A stretch of 64,000 nucleotides of DNA from Bidens hawaiensis (taxonomy: Eukaryota > Streptophyta > Magnoliopsida > Asterales > Asteraceae), in NCBI GenBank assembly GCA_021521415.1, contig JAIQDT010014652.1, positions 1 through 64,000 on the forward strand, in the 5' to 3' direction. Below, in pieces: positions 47,277-58,410 of the stretch. The notes under the pieces are model-generated. The model had not been told where the DNA came from. It was given only the letters and a program-made list of their open reading frames with translations, and made no database searches. Position numbers and translations under genes: made by a program. Each line of letters begins with the position of its first letter. Position 1 is the stretch's first letter.

Positions 47277-48314
47277 TGAAGAGGTAGGTCCCAGCAGAGA
47301 CCAGTTGGTCCCGCAAGACTCACCTTGAACATGGGGTCTGCGCAAAGGCCATCTGCTCCCGCAGGACCCACCATGCTCATAGAATCTTACGCGCAGTACG
47401 CAAGCTGTACACGCAGGGAAAGCCTCCCAATGGTGAAGTACCCCGCCTGTTCCCGCAGTTGCGGATACAAGCCATCAGGGAAGGCTACCCGCAGACAGCA
47501 GGGCTACACGCACAAGACACTAGCTACTTCAGCAGTCACGTGAAGGCATGAGCAAGGCGGGAACAATCCCGCCCAAATGAGCCAGTCTGATTCTGAAAGA
47601 TCTTCTGTACCATACCTACCAAGGTATGGATAGGACAGACGATCTGACCAGAACAGCCCATGAGCCAATCACAGGGTGACAGCTCACCGACAACAGTGCG
47701 AGGAGGGGCACCCTCTAGTACTGTTTGTCACTATTAGCCGCTGCCTACTCACCAACCCTCATTGTGGAGCGTGCGCAGCCTACAGTTGGTGGAATAGTAT
47801 TACTGTTGGCCGTAACCTATTCACCAACCAGCATGGCCTGCGTACAATCCACAGTCAGTGGGACGTGCTTAGTCTACAGTTGGTGGAATAGTGCAGCCGA
47901 CTTTATTACTATTGGCTGTAACCTACCCACCAACCAGTATGGCCTGTGCGTAATCCACTGTTGGTTGAACAGGAATACTATTCAGCCGGCTGTACCTTCT
48001 AGAAAACCTACCTTCGGCTATAAATACTCCAATATCTTGGAATGGTAAGATCATCTACTATCTCGTATAACTTACTGGATAATTGCTCTAATAGTATTCA
48101 TATACTTTTATATTCAAAGAGCAATATAGACTGATTCTCACGCCGGAGGGTGGTCACAAGGAGGAACCCCCCCCTTCTCAGTGACGAGCTTACGGTGTCT
48201 GTTTTGCAGGTTCCCTAAAGTACAACTTACTCTGCTGGACCTAACCTTCGTGGGAAACATTACCTAGCCCCCAGATTATCCATAATCTGCCCGGGGTCAC
48301 TTAGTGTTTCTTCA
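47277..48314 (+). repeat. 5' LTR of the Gypsy element
   Basis: 1038 bp, TGAAGAGG...TTTCTTCA. TATA box CTATAAATA at 48018-48026. 3' part has CGCCGGAGGG and TTACGGTGT...TTTTGCAGGT (48140-48212), which recur in the Tat-like LTR. Confidence 0.95.
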
Positions 48315-48333
48315 TTGGCGCCATCCGTGCATA
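48315..48333 (+). other. Primer-binding site of the Gypsy element
   Basis: TTGGCGCCATCCGTGCATA directly after the 5' LTR. TGGCGCC-type sites are usual in plant Gypsy Tat/Athila elements. The exact tRNA cannot be given. Confidence 0.8.
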
Positions 48334-48376
48334 AAGCTAGAACTACATCTTTCTCCAGTTTTTCAAAACTTCCAAG

Positions 48377-51300
48377 ATGACTAGAGAAATTCCGGTAACC
48401 ACAACCCCAGCCACTGGGGTTAACACCGGCAACACAATGTTTACAAACACTACCCCAGCCACCCAAGCTGGGGCAAGTGAAATACATTTTACGAACACTA
48501 CCCCAGTCACTCATGTAGGGGCAAGTGGAGTAAATATTCCACTGGGATTCACTGATGCCCAGCTGGAAAAACGACCTCGAGCCCCTCGCCAAACACTTGA
48601 TCAAGTGAAGGCATGGGCCGAGGCACGTCAAAGAGAATTTCAGGCTGAGTTGGACGAACGCTTGCGTTCAGTCCAACAAGCTGAGGAATTCGGTAGTACT
48701 CGCCAGCACCTCAACATGAGTAGTGAGTACGAGTACTCAGACGGCGAGGGGGAAGACTCCGACACCGACGCGAACCCTCGCCATAGGGCGAAAGGGAAGC
48801 GTAAGGAAACGGATCCCCAGCCAAAAAGGATCTTTGGGGAAGCATTCCAACCAGTCACGGAAAAAAGCTCTCGCGACTTCTCCAAGGCCTTTAGACCTAC
48901 TGCTACAAACGCAGGAAGGTCAAAATTTGCAAGGGACATTGCAGAAGCAATCGCCCCGAGGAGTGCCAAACAAATGTCCAACGTTGGCACATACGATGGT
49001 CTATCCGACCCAGATGACCATCTGAACAGGTTCATTGCGGGGGCAACCGTCAGTAACTGGACGGAACCCACGTGGTGCTACATGTTCCAGATGACTCTGG
49101 TAGGAGCAGCCAGAGCATGGTTCGACCGTTTACCGGTCCACCACATTTATGACTGGGCAGACTTCCAGAACAAGTTCAGTCAACAGTTTAGTCAACAGAG
49201 GAAGCACACTGAGGAGCAGTGGACGATCCTCAACTGTGTCAGAGAAGAGGATGAATCCTTACTGGATTTCATCACCCGCTTCAACTCCAAGAAGGTAAGT
49301 CTGGGCAACATCAGTGAAGACCTCGTTCGCGCCGCTTTCATTCAGGGCGCTGAATACCCAGAACTCATCCGCACTCTGACGGGTAAAGACGGTATGCCAT
49401 CCACGTGGGATGCCATAATGACGGCAGCCAAGCGCTTTGCCGAAACAGAGAAACAGCTGGGAAGAGATCTCCCCCACAATACAAACCTCTACACGCAGAG
49501 GACAAGGGAGAACAATGTGAGAACCGCCCGGCTGAACAAAAAGAGGCGGCAAGGTATTTGGCAGTCAAGGATAAACTTTGACACCCCCTCAAGCTCTCGC
49601 CCTCTGGTTGGCGGAAGGGACAAAACGCACCCTTCGAACCGGAAAAACCGTTGGACGCCACTCACCAAGAGCGTCACGGAGATATTTGCCACGGAAAAAC
49701 TGCCATGGCCAAAAGCCCCAGTGATCCGACAGAAACCCAATGCGGATCAAAGCAAGTCTTGTGACTTCCATGGGACAAAGGGCCATAGCACTGAGGAGTG
49801 CACATCCTTGAGGGACATCGTCGAGACATTCGTCAAGGATGGGAGGCTCGCACACCTCGTGGCATCTATCAAGAAGGGAGGAAGGAACGACAACAGGTAC
49901 AGAGGTAACGGACGGAAGCCCGTCGACATTAGCATCAACATGGTCCATGGTAAGGTCAGAGGGAGAAAGAGATCAATGACCGAACCATGCGCATGGAAGG
50001 AAGCAGAAGTGCGCTTCCCGCGAGTGCCGGGAGGCCCAAACAAAGAAGGCCCCATTGTCATTAAAAGCCAGCTGGGGCACTACATCACCTCCCGCACCCT
50101 CGTTGACAATGGCGCATCGTCGACAGTGATGTACAGGCAGTTCTTCGACAAGCTCGATGATGAAGACAAGGAGCGCCTGGAGACGGTCTACGCTTCGATG
50201 GAAGGGTTTGACGGCAGCATGAACACTCCCTTGGGCATCCTATCTTTCCCCGTCACTCTCACCGATGGGAATTATTCACGCACGGAGGATGTGGATTTTG
50301 TTGTGATGAAAAAACCACATCATACGTATGACATCCTATTCGGGAGAGACGGGATGGCAAGATTCAACGCCGTGGTATCCTCAGTCCACGGCATGATGGG
50401 ATGGCCAACAGCTGAAGGCGTAGCGATGATCACGGGCATTCCCCAGGTATGCATCGCATCTGTCTCCTCTAAACCCAAACCGAAGATGGCCAAAAAAACC
50501 ATCACTGAACCTGAACAGTGGGCATTCAATGGGAAATATCCCGATCAGGCCGTTACCATTGGCCCGACAATTGTTGATCCAACACGCACCTTACTCAAGC
50601 GCTTACTGCAGCGAAACGCAGACATCTTCGCGTGGACACCAGCCGACATGACTGGTGTACCCCGAGGAAAGGCAGAGCATAAGCTCAAATGCGATCCGGC
50701 CGTTACGCCGATCGTACAAAAGCGCAGAGTAATGGGGCCCGAGCAAACCAACGCGTGTAGAACCCAAGTCAAGGAACTCCTTGATGCGGGCATCGTGCGC
50801 GTTAGCAAATATCAAACATGGGTTGCAAATCCCGTAATGGTACCGAAGAATAACAAACAATGGCGCATGTGCATAGATTTCAAAGATTTGAATAAAGCAT
50901 GCCCCAAAGATTGTTATCCGTTGCCAGAAATTGATCTTAAGGTGGACTCGGTGGCACCATTTCGCCTTAAATGCTTCTTGGATGCGTATAAGGGGTACCA
51001 TCAAATCCACATGGCTGTGGATGACCAGGACAAAACCGCCTTTCGGACGCCCGATGGCACATTTTGTTATAAAATGATGCCGTTCGGACTTAAGAACGCG
51101 GGGTCCACGTACCAACGACTAATGGACAAAGAGTTTCACGCCCAAATTGGGAGAAACTTGGAAGTCTATATGGATGATTTGGTCATCAAAAGCCCCGAGC
51201 CAGAGACGATGTTGAAAGACATTGAGGAAACTTTCAACACGCTCAGAAAGATAAACATGAAGCTCAACCCGAGCAAGTGTTCATTTGGGGTGGAAGAAGG

Positions 51301-53743
51301 GAAGTTCTTAGGGGTCATTATTACTAAAGATGGCTTCAGAGCGAACCCTGAAAAGGTCGAAGCCATTGTCAAAATGGAATCACCTACCACCATAAAACAG
51401 GCTCAAACACTTAATGGACGACTAGTCGCGCTTAACCGCTTTTTGGCAAACCATGCGGATAGGTCGTTCCCTTTTGTGTCAACGCTAAGAAATTGTTTAA
51501 AGAAAACGCACTTCCGCTGGACACCAGAAGCGGAAGCAGCTTTTCAGGAGATTCGATCACGACTGATCGAACTCCCAACACTCACAGCACCACAAGCGGG
51601 AGAGGAGTTAATCCTATACCTCTCCGCAACCGATAGAGCAACCGGGGCAGTCCTGCTTGTAGAACGAAAAGGCATCCAGATGCCAATCTATTATGTTAGC
51701 CGCGTGCTGGCAGACGCAGAAACCCGGTACTCTACCCTGGAAAAGCTGGTCTTGGCACTTATACACGCGTCACGCAGGTTGAGACGGTATTTCCAGGGTC
51801 ACCCAATCACTATTCTCACCAACTTCAAACTCTCAAATGTTCTAGGCAAACCCGAGTTATCGGGACGTCTAGCCAAATGGGCAATTGAATTGGGAGAATA
51901 TGCGATTCAATACAAGCCGAGACCAGCCATTAAAGGTCAGGTCCTGGCTGATTTTATTGCAGAAGTCCCCGCCTCACGGGAGAAAGAGTGCCAGGAGGAG
52001 GTTCAACCCTCCCCAGCACACGAAATCGATGAAGTCTGGCGACTCTATACTGATGGAGCAGCTAGTAACGAGGGTTCGGGCGCAGGGTTAAAATTAACAA
52101 ATCCAGCAGGCCAGGAATATACTTATGCTATTCGGCTGGATTTTCCAAGTACGAATAACGAAGCTGAATATGAAGCATTCCTGGCCGGATTGAGGATTGC
52201 GCGAAAGATGGGTGTAAAAAATTTGGAAGCCCACGTTGATTCCATGCTAGTAGCAAACCAAATAAACGGGACGTACACGGCTGTGAACGACACAATGGCC
52301 CTGTACCTTGCCCAAGCCAAAGCCATCATGCGCGATTTTAATGATTGTAAAGTGATACACGTCAAGCGCAGCGAAAACAAATCTGCGGATGCGTTAAGCA
52401 AGCTTGCATCACTGGCCTTCACCCACTTGGGAAAGGACATCCGCGTGGAACTCCTCGAAACACCATCAGTCCCGCACAAGGAAATTTGTGTCATCCAAAC
52501 CGGTACAGAAACATGGATGACCCCAATAATAAAATACCTTGAAGCAGGAACGTTACCAGAGTCGAAGTCACAGGCAAGAAAACTACGCTGTAAAGCACTA
52601 AATTATCAGCTGGTCAATGACACCCTTTACAGACGTAACTTTCTTGGCCCATTGTTAAGATGCGTGGACAACCAAGATGCTGACTACCTCCTAAGGGAGG
52701 TTCACGAAGGCATCTGTGGAGTACACGCAGGCCCCCGCGCTGTGGTAGCCAAGCTAAACAACGCGGGATACTTCTGGCCGGGGATGCATATGGACGCGTT
52801 GGCATACATCAGAAAATGCAGATCTTGCCAGCTTTACGCACCCAACACGCATCGCCCGAAAAATGAACTTGTTCCTGTCACTTCCTCGTGGCCATTTCAG
52901 AAGTGGGCCATCGACGTGACAGGCCCATTTCCAACAGCAGCTGGGAATGTTCAGTTCCTAGTGGTAGCCATTGACTACTTCACCAAATGGATAGAAGCGA
53001 AACCTTTAGCCCAAACAACCGCAAAGCATATCAAAAAATTTATTTGGGAATTTATTATTTGTCGTTTTGGACTTCCACAGAATTTGGTAAGCGACAATGG
53101 CACCAACTTTGCTGACAAGAAGCTACAGCAGTGGCTGAAAGAACTTCAAATCACCCACACCTTTACCTCAGTGGCACACCCGCAAGGTAACGGTGAGGTG
53201 GAAAGAGCAAATAAGAGCATCGTCGAAGGCATAAAGAAAAGACTCTTGGAACATAGATCCGGTTGGGTGGACGAGCTTCCACACGTCCTTTGGGCAAACA
53301 GAACGCTGAAGAAGACCAGTACGGGAGAAACCCCGTTCAGTCTCACTTATGGCACTGAAGCCATGATCCCAGTCGAAATCGGTTTACCCTCACCAAGGGT
53401 CTTAATCCAACCAGAAGACAATGATGCGGAAAGACGGTTAGACCTTATGCTAACCGAAGAGCGCAGAGACTTAGCCGCCGTGCGTGAAGAAAACTACAAA
53501 CGACAAATGCAAAAATACTACAACACGCGGGTAAAACTCTGCAACTTCAACGAAGGAGACTACATACTGCGTAACAACGAGGCTTCGAACCAACAACGCC
53601 CAGGAAAGTTGGCCCCGATTTGGGAAGGGCCATACATTATCAAAGAAGTTCTGGGAAAGGGCGCGTACCGGCTCGAAAGGCTCGATGGCACTCCCATCCC
53701 TAGAACATGGAATGGAGCTCAATTACGCAAATGTTATATGTAG
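48377..53743 (+). CDS. Gag-pol polyprotein, Tat-like Ty3/Gypsy, intact
   Basis: 1788 codons, no stop. In order: gag (about 190-350; WFDRLPVHHIYDWADFQNKF), zinc knuckle variant CX2HX4HX4C (about 461; CDFHGTKGHSTEEC), protease (about 575; VDNGASS), reverse transcriptase (about 790-960; FKDLNKACPKD and the YMDD box near 931), a Ty3-type RNase H that looks degenerate (about 1077-1160), an archaeal-type RNase H (about 1223-1340; YTDGA, NNEAEYEA, VDS, ADALS), and integrase (HHCC finger about 1440-1490; D at about 1512, D at about 1572, E 36 residues on). The single frame suggests one precursor cut by the protease. The ATG is the first after the primer-binding site, leaving a short 62-bp leader. Confidence 0.95.
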   Translation: MTREIPVTTTPATGVNTGNTMFTNTTPATQAGASEIHFTNTTPVTHVGASGVNIPLGFTDAQLEKRPRAPRQTLDQVKAWAEARQREFQAELDERLRSVQQAEEFGSTRQHLNMSSEYEYSDGEGEDSDTDANPRHRAKGKRKETDPQPKRIFGEAFQPVTEKSSRDFSKAFRPTATNAGRSKFARDIAEAIAPRSAKQMSNVGTYDGLSDPDDHLNRFIAGATVSNWTEPTWCYMFQMTLVGAARAWFDRLPVHHIYDWADFQNKFSQQFSQQRKHTEEQWTILNCVREEDESLLDFITRFNSKKVSLGNISEDLVRAAFIQGAEYPELIRTLTGKDGMPSTWDAIMTAAKRFAETEKQLGRDLPHNTNLYTQRTRENNVRTARLNKKRRQGIWQSRINFDTPSSSRPLVGGRDKTHPSNRKNRWTPLTKSVTEIFATEKLPWPKAPVIRQKPNADQSKSCDFHGTKGHSTEECTSLRDIVETFVKDGRLAHLVASIKKGGRNDNRYRGNGRKPVDISINMVHGKVRGRKRSMTEPCAWKEAEVRFPRVPGGPNKEGPIVIKSQLGHYITSRTLVDNGASSTVMYRQFFDKLDDEDKERLETVYASMEGFDGSMNTPLGILSFPVTLTDGNYSRTEDVDFVVMKKPHHTYDILFGRDGMARFNAVVSSVHGMMGWPTAEGVAMITGIPQVCIASVSSKPKPKMAKKTITEPEQWAFNGKYPDQAVTIGPTIVDPTRTLLKRLLQRNADIFAWTPADMTGVPRGKAEHKLKCDPAVTPIVQKRRVMGPEQTNACRTQVKELLDAGIVRVSKYQTWVANPVMVPKNNKQWRMCIDFKDLNKACPKDCYPLPEIDLKVDSVAPFRLKCFLDAYKGYHQIHMAVDDQDKTAFRTPDGTFCYKMMPFGLKNAGSTYQRLMDKEFHAQIGRNLEVYMDDLVIKSPEPETMLKDIEETFNTLRKINMKLNPSKCSFGVEEGKFLGVIITKDGFRANPEKVEAIVKMESPTTIKQAQTLNGRLVALNRFLANHADRSFPFVSTLRNCLKKTHFRWTPEAEAAFQEIRSRLIELPTLTAPQAGEELILYLSATDRATGAVLLVERKGIQMPIYYVSRVLADAETRYSTLEKLVLALIHASRRLRRYFQGHPITILTNFKLSNVLGKPELSGRLAKWAIELGEYAIQYKPRPAIKGQVLADFIAEVPASREKECQEEVQPSPAHEIDEVWRLYTDGAASNEGSGAGLKLTNPAGQEYTYAIRLDFPSTNNEAEYEAFLAGLRIARKMGVKNLEAHVDSMLVANQINGTYTAVNDTMALYLAQAKAIMRDFNDCKVIHVKRSENKSADALSKLASLAFTHLGKDIRVELLETPSVPHKEICVIQTGTETWMTPIIKYLEAGTLPESKSQARKLRCKALNYQLVNDTLYRRNFLGPLLRCVDNQDADYLLREVHEGICGVHAGPRAVVAKLNNAGYFWPGMHMDALAYIRKCRSCQLYAPNTHRPKNELVPVTSSWPFQKWAIDVTGPFPTAAGNVQFLVVAIDYFTKWIEAKPLAQTTAKHIKKFIWEFIICRFGLPQNLVSDNGTNFADKKLQQWLKELQITHTFTSVAHPQGNGEVERANKSIVEGIKKRLLEHRSGWVDELPHVLWANRTLKKTSTGETPFSLTYGTEAMIPVEIGLPSPRVLIQPEDNDAERRLDLMLTEERRDLAAVREENYKRQMQKYYNTRVKLCNFNEGDYILRNNEASNQQRPGKLAPIWEGPYIIKEVLGKGAYRLERLDGTPIPRTWNGAQLRKCYM

Positions 53744-54564
53744 ATCAATTCCAACTTGTAAAGAAAAGGCCTAGAGCCACTTCTAATGGAAATGATTCTC
53801 CTTTCACGATGTATTGATAGCTTGTAACCTATGAACTTCCCTTACGGGAAGAAGTAGTTGCGTGTGGAAGGCGGCAATACCCGCATAAACACAACGCCAA
53901 AATGTTAAAAAAGTTCCTAAGGAAAACCTACACGCAGGTCAGATGTAGGTAAAGTTTAGCCATCCTTGCAAGTGCAAGTGACGGTCTTACCCGCACAATC
54001 ACGAACAAGGAAGCCAAACTTAACTTACCGTCTACCACGTTAAAAGGTTAACTTATGAACACTTAAAAAAAGGACAAGAAAAACCTACACGCAGGTCAGA
54101 TATAGGTCTAAAGTTAAAGCCATCCTAGTAAGTGCAAGTGACGGTTACACCCGCACAATCACGAAAGAGGGAGCGAAAACTTTAGTCCATTATCAACCAC
54201 GTTCAAAGGTTTAACTTAATGCCTTAGAAATTTTGAAAAACCTACACGCAGGTCAGATAAAGGGTAAAGATTAGCCATCCTACCAAGTGCAAGTGACGGT
54301 TTTACCCGCACAATCACGAAGGAGGAGGCGAAACTTTAACCCATTATCAACCACGTTCAAAGGTTCTTATTCTAAGCACTTGGGAAATTGCTAATTTAAA
54401 CTAAGTATGCAAGTCATAAGTTTATAAAGCAAAGAACCCAAGGAAATAACAATCTTATACGCAAAGAGATTAATATTTCACAATCAATTACAAGAAGGGC
54501 TGGGTAACTACCCGCCTAAAAGAAATCTATACAAGGCTAAGTCTATCCTAGCAGTGTGAAGGGA
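53744..54564 (+). other. Spacer between gag-pol and the antisense gene
   Basis: Non-coding, includes a 157-bp repeat at 53924-54395 (three copies starting at CCTACACGCAGGTCAGAT, each with AAGTGCAAGTGACGGT). It separates two convergent genes and must contain the 3' end of each if both are transcribed. Confidence 0.75.
53924..54395. repeat. 157-bp tandem repeat, three copies
   Basis: Copies begin near 53927, 54084 and 54241 (CCTACACGCAGGTCAGAT), with AAGTGCAAGTGACGGT and CACAATCACGAA in each. Tandem arrays next to the antisense gene are typical of Tat elements. Confidence 0.85.
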
Positions 54565-57545
54565 TCAGGCTTCAGGGCCACCTCCGCTTGGACCAGCACC
54601 GTCAGAGCGCGGCTGCCCAAGGAAAGCCTTAAGGACGCTTAGCCCATCATCAGCAGCAGCAGCTTCATTCACCTTCTCCACCACTGGATGCGGGAAGGCA
54701 GCATACTGACTCACAGCTTGGTCATAAGCAGCTTCAGTATTAACATTGAATAAAGGGAAGTTGGAGGGCGGAAAGCCTCTCTCAGCAAACCCTAGACCAA
54801 GCAGGAAGCCAGTCTTCTGCCCATCCTCATGAGAAGCGTTGAGGGCTGCGCTCATTGCATCGTCGTAAGAGGTCTCTGAAAGGACCCGACGCACAACCTA
54901 CAAAAGAAAATTACAAGTTAGAACATTTTCTAATTACGAGCAGAAAGCGTAAAGAAAAAGATAAAGATACCTCAGGCAACGCTTCTTGAAGCAGCCATTG
55001 GAGGGTAGCTTGACTTTCTTTGTAAGCACGTTCAGCTCCGCTTTTATCAAGGTTGGCAAGTTGAACTTCCTTGGCGGCAGCTTCTTCGACGCTTTTGAGT
55101 TTCCTTTCAGTACGGTCAAGCACCCCCCTCTGGTCAAGGATCTCCTGCAGCTTCTTGGCATCTTCCATTGCCAAGGCGTCATGAGCATGCTGAAGAGCCT
55201 TTAATTTGCATTTAAGCTGCTCATTCTCTTCGCGTAGTGGCTCAGCAACAGCTTCAGCCTTGGCAGCCCTCTCAGTTGAGTTTCGCGCAGTCTCCTTGGC
55301 CAGCCGAAGCTGTTCATTCACAGCTTGGGCAGCCTTGGAGCGGGCCTCGAGTCGCGCCTGGACTTCAACCTCGAGGGCCTTGAAGGCCTTCTCCTTCTCA
55401 GCTGCGGCAGCGGCCAACTGCCGGTTCTCCTCCCGAAGAGCCCGCGCTTCAGATACATCTTTGGCGCGAGCCGCTTTTAACTTGTCGTTTTCACGACAAA
55501 GCAGCTCGACGCGGGGCTGCGTTCGGGCCTGGAGAACCCGAAGCTCATTGGTTAGCCTACCCTCTTGGTAGCTAGCCATGGCTTCCCCCAACGCACCATG
55601 AGGAGCAGCGTGGCGAGCCCAGTCCACGCACTCCACAGGGGTGCGAAGGGTTGTTCCTCGGCGTATGTTCCATCTTGGAACATACACTTCATTGGAATCC
55701 GACACTGCAAAAGAAACAAAGGCAGTTAGGAAAAGATGACAAAAATATACAAAGCAAGAAGAACCCTACGTACCTGTAGGGTCAATAACAGGCCGATAGC
55801 CGCCAAACCCATCACCTGAACCCAAAGGAAATCCATCCAACAGGTCAGGCAGACGGGAAGGTGGCGTAGATCGGCGGGAAGCCCAGCGCGTACCTGATGG
55901 TCCGGCCGTCGGTGCCGGTGGCGCAGGTATAGTGGCAGCCGCCGTGGCAGCCATGGTTGGCGCCGTCTCCTCAGCAACAGTAACCGCCGGCTCCGTGAAA
56001 GATGCTGTAAAAATTGCACTCACGGCCGGCGGAGACACCTTCTCAGCTGGAACAGCCTCAGGAAGGCTGGAACCAGCGGAAGCAAGCGTAGACGCCTGGG
56101 TCGACGCCTCGGGAAGGCTGACCGAGCCTACCGTCATTGGCGGGGGAATACTTACTCCAACTCCACCCTGGAATGCGTCAACATCCACACCTGCACAAGC
56201 AAAAGTGTTAGAAAATTTATTTGAAACAACAAAGCTAGACAAGAATTATGGGGGTACTTACGGGGTTTCTTGAGCTTGAACGCACGGACGAGCGGGGGCG
56301 AACCCGATGGAGCCGGCCTCTTGACACCGGTAACCGTCGTCGTTGCTGCCTCCCCGGAGGTAACACCTGCAGCCTCCGGAGCGGTAGTCTCCTCACCACC
56401 GGGCTTCCCCGCCACTTCTGCATTATCTGACTCCGAGTCAGATAGGACTACAGGGTCGGCCGTAAAGGCCACCTCCTTGCCTTTCCCGACGGCAGCCTTT
56501 TTCTTCCGCACCAGTGGAGGACCTTCTGCGGATTCCTCAGAAGAAGAAATGTCATGAACTCCAGCAGCAGGCACAGCATTGAGAGGTTCAGGGTAGAAGA
56601 TAGGCTTACCTGGCCGTCGGTGGCTCAGGATCTCTTGGCCTGGCGGGTAAACCTCCACGAACCGACCCGCAGTCTGCTCTAGGATGGGCAACTCGTTCTC
56701 GTCCAGAGCACGAGTACCCATCCGCGCAGGACCACCTTCCTCCCGCGGATTCAGGAGCGACTGAAGATCGTTACCCTCTGAAATCAACAAGAAAGTTAGA
56801 AAAAATCGTAATCAGCAAAAAAGAAACAAGACATACCATAAGGGGTAGAGTTCGAACCATATTCAAGGACGATCGGAACCTTATCCGCATTCGCCGCCTT
56901 CCACACCCGGCTCATCCCCAGCATCACCATCGCAGACTCCGGAAAACGGAAAACCGGGGACTGGACCCGGGATATCTTCGAAAACCATTCCGCCTCCTCG
57001 TAGTTGAGGGCGGGAAGGTTCGGAAGTGCCTGGCCATTCTTAAACTTCATGGCGATGGGGACGGCGCGAGCGGATATGAAGAAGAACTCTCTTCTCCATG
57101 AGCGAAGACTCCGCTCGGTGGTACAAATCTTTAAACCCTTGATACGGGTTGTAAGAGTGTACCACCCCTGGATGCACCTCCAAGTGTAGAAGGTCATCAG
57201 ACGGTCAACAAAGGGCTCAAGGCCCAATATCCGGCACACCCACTCAAAGTGCCGGACCTTGGCAATGGCCATGGGGTGCACCTCTGTCAGGTGCACACCG
57301 TGCCTCTCCAGGACACGGTACACAAACTTTGTCAACGGAAACCTAAGGTTTCCGTAGACAAAGAATGCAGCATAAACCCCGATCTTGCCACTAGGGGCAT
57401 CGTACACAGTATGGTGGGGTTCAGGAAACTCAGGCTCGAGAGACTCGAGCATGAACTTCCTGACGATATACTGGTACAGATCGACAGGAAGAGAACACTG
57501 GCACTCGCCAGCAGTCTTCTGATCATCAGTATCATGAGAAGACAT
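54565..57545 (-). CDS. Five-exon antisense gene of the Gypsy element
   Basis: Exons 57545-56837, 56777-56262, 56190-55774, 55704-54971 and 54897-54565 total 2709 bp (902 codons plus stop). All four introns are GT-AG (56836-56778, 56261-56191, 55773-55705, 54970-54898; donors GTATGT, GTAAGT, GTACGT and GTATCT) and every junction keeps frame. Exon 1 carries the plant 'putative gypsy-type transposon' domain (RFPLTKFVYRVLERHGVHL, VHPMAIAKVRHFEWVC). Exons 2-3 are low-complexity and rich in Pro, Ala, Ser and Glu, with a basic KKP run at the exon 2 end. Exon 4 (about 245 codons) is a long coiled coil with many E, L and A. Exon 5 ends GPSGGGPEA. The function is unknown. It is related to 22327-23830. 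Confidence 0.8.
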
Positions 57546-58020
57546 GGTGGAAAGAAGAAAGTGATTTCGGGAAAATGCTTGCCTGAAAAGGGGAGTATTT
57601 GCCGGAAATCACTAAGAAGAAGAAGAAAGGTGAAAGTGTGAATTACAAATAACTCTCTCCCCCTTTATATAGTAATCGCAATTAATGCGGTGAATTTAAT
57701 GCGGAGGAGAGAGAAATCAAAGGTGCAATGAAACTATGACACGTGGCAAAAAGCAGGCTGGCAACAGCTGTTGAAAGGACGTGTGCCAGTAATTTCGCGG
57801 CCACGCGCCCGAAAAATCACGCCCACGCGCCTGAAAAAACGACTGGAATGACCATGTTCTGTCACGTCACCATAACTTCCTGCACGTCCTGACACAGTCA
57901 GAAGAAACTGTCGCACGACGTTTCAGAGGTTTGGACTGTTCTTATCTTTTCACCAACTCTTCGAATTTCAAAATTCAAAATTCGAAAATATTAAAAAGTA
58001 AGCGGGAAAATATCCCTTAC
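57546..58020 (-). promoter_or_regulatory. Upstream region of the antisense gene with TATA box
   Basis: On the minus strand a TATATAAAGG (57662-57671) lies about 120-126 bp before the ATG at 57545, the same spacing as in the Tat-like element. The region also has a CACGTGGC box (57741-57748) and a hairpin of FAAATTC-type inverted repeats (57961-57985). Transcription is inferred. Confidence 0.5.
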
Positions 58021-58410
58021 CCCTTGGCAAACAAGTAACCGTAAGACGGCTGCGGGTACAGTGTTAAGGCAAAACCCTTCACATACCTAGCACCCGCAGG
58101 GAATTGAAGCCAAGAAAACCTTGGTAAACAAGTAACCGTAAGACGGCTGCGGGTACAGTGTAAAGGCAAAACCCTTCACATACCTAGCACCCGCAGGGAA
58201 TTGAAGCCAAGTACCTCGGCAACCAAGTAACTATAAGACGGGTGCGGGTACAGTGTAAAGGCAAAACCCTTCACATACCTAGCACCCGCAGGGAATTGAC
58301 GCCAGGAATACCTTGGAAGTAAAGTAACCGTAAGACGAGCGCAGGTACAGTGTTAAGGCAAAACCCTTCACATACCTAGCGCTCCGCTGGGAATTGAAAC
58401 CAAGAAGGAT
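58021..58410. repeat. 96-bp tandem repeat, four copies
   Basis: Copies begin near 58022, 58119, 58214 and 58311. Each has AAGTAACCGTAAGACG, GTACAGTGT and CCCTTCACATACCTAGC(A/G)C. Located between the antisense gene promoter and the 3' LTR. Confidence 0.85.

Noticed and set aside
47325..48048. Open frames of 71-107 codons in the Gypsy LTRs (also 58824-59547)
   Set aside because: Short, overlapping, repeated because the LTRs are identical; no known LTR-encoded protein resembles them.
48640..49071. Minus-strand frames opposite gag-pol
   Set aside because: Shadows of the polyprotein, without splice structure or domains, unlike the antisense gene at 54565-57545.
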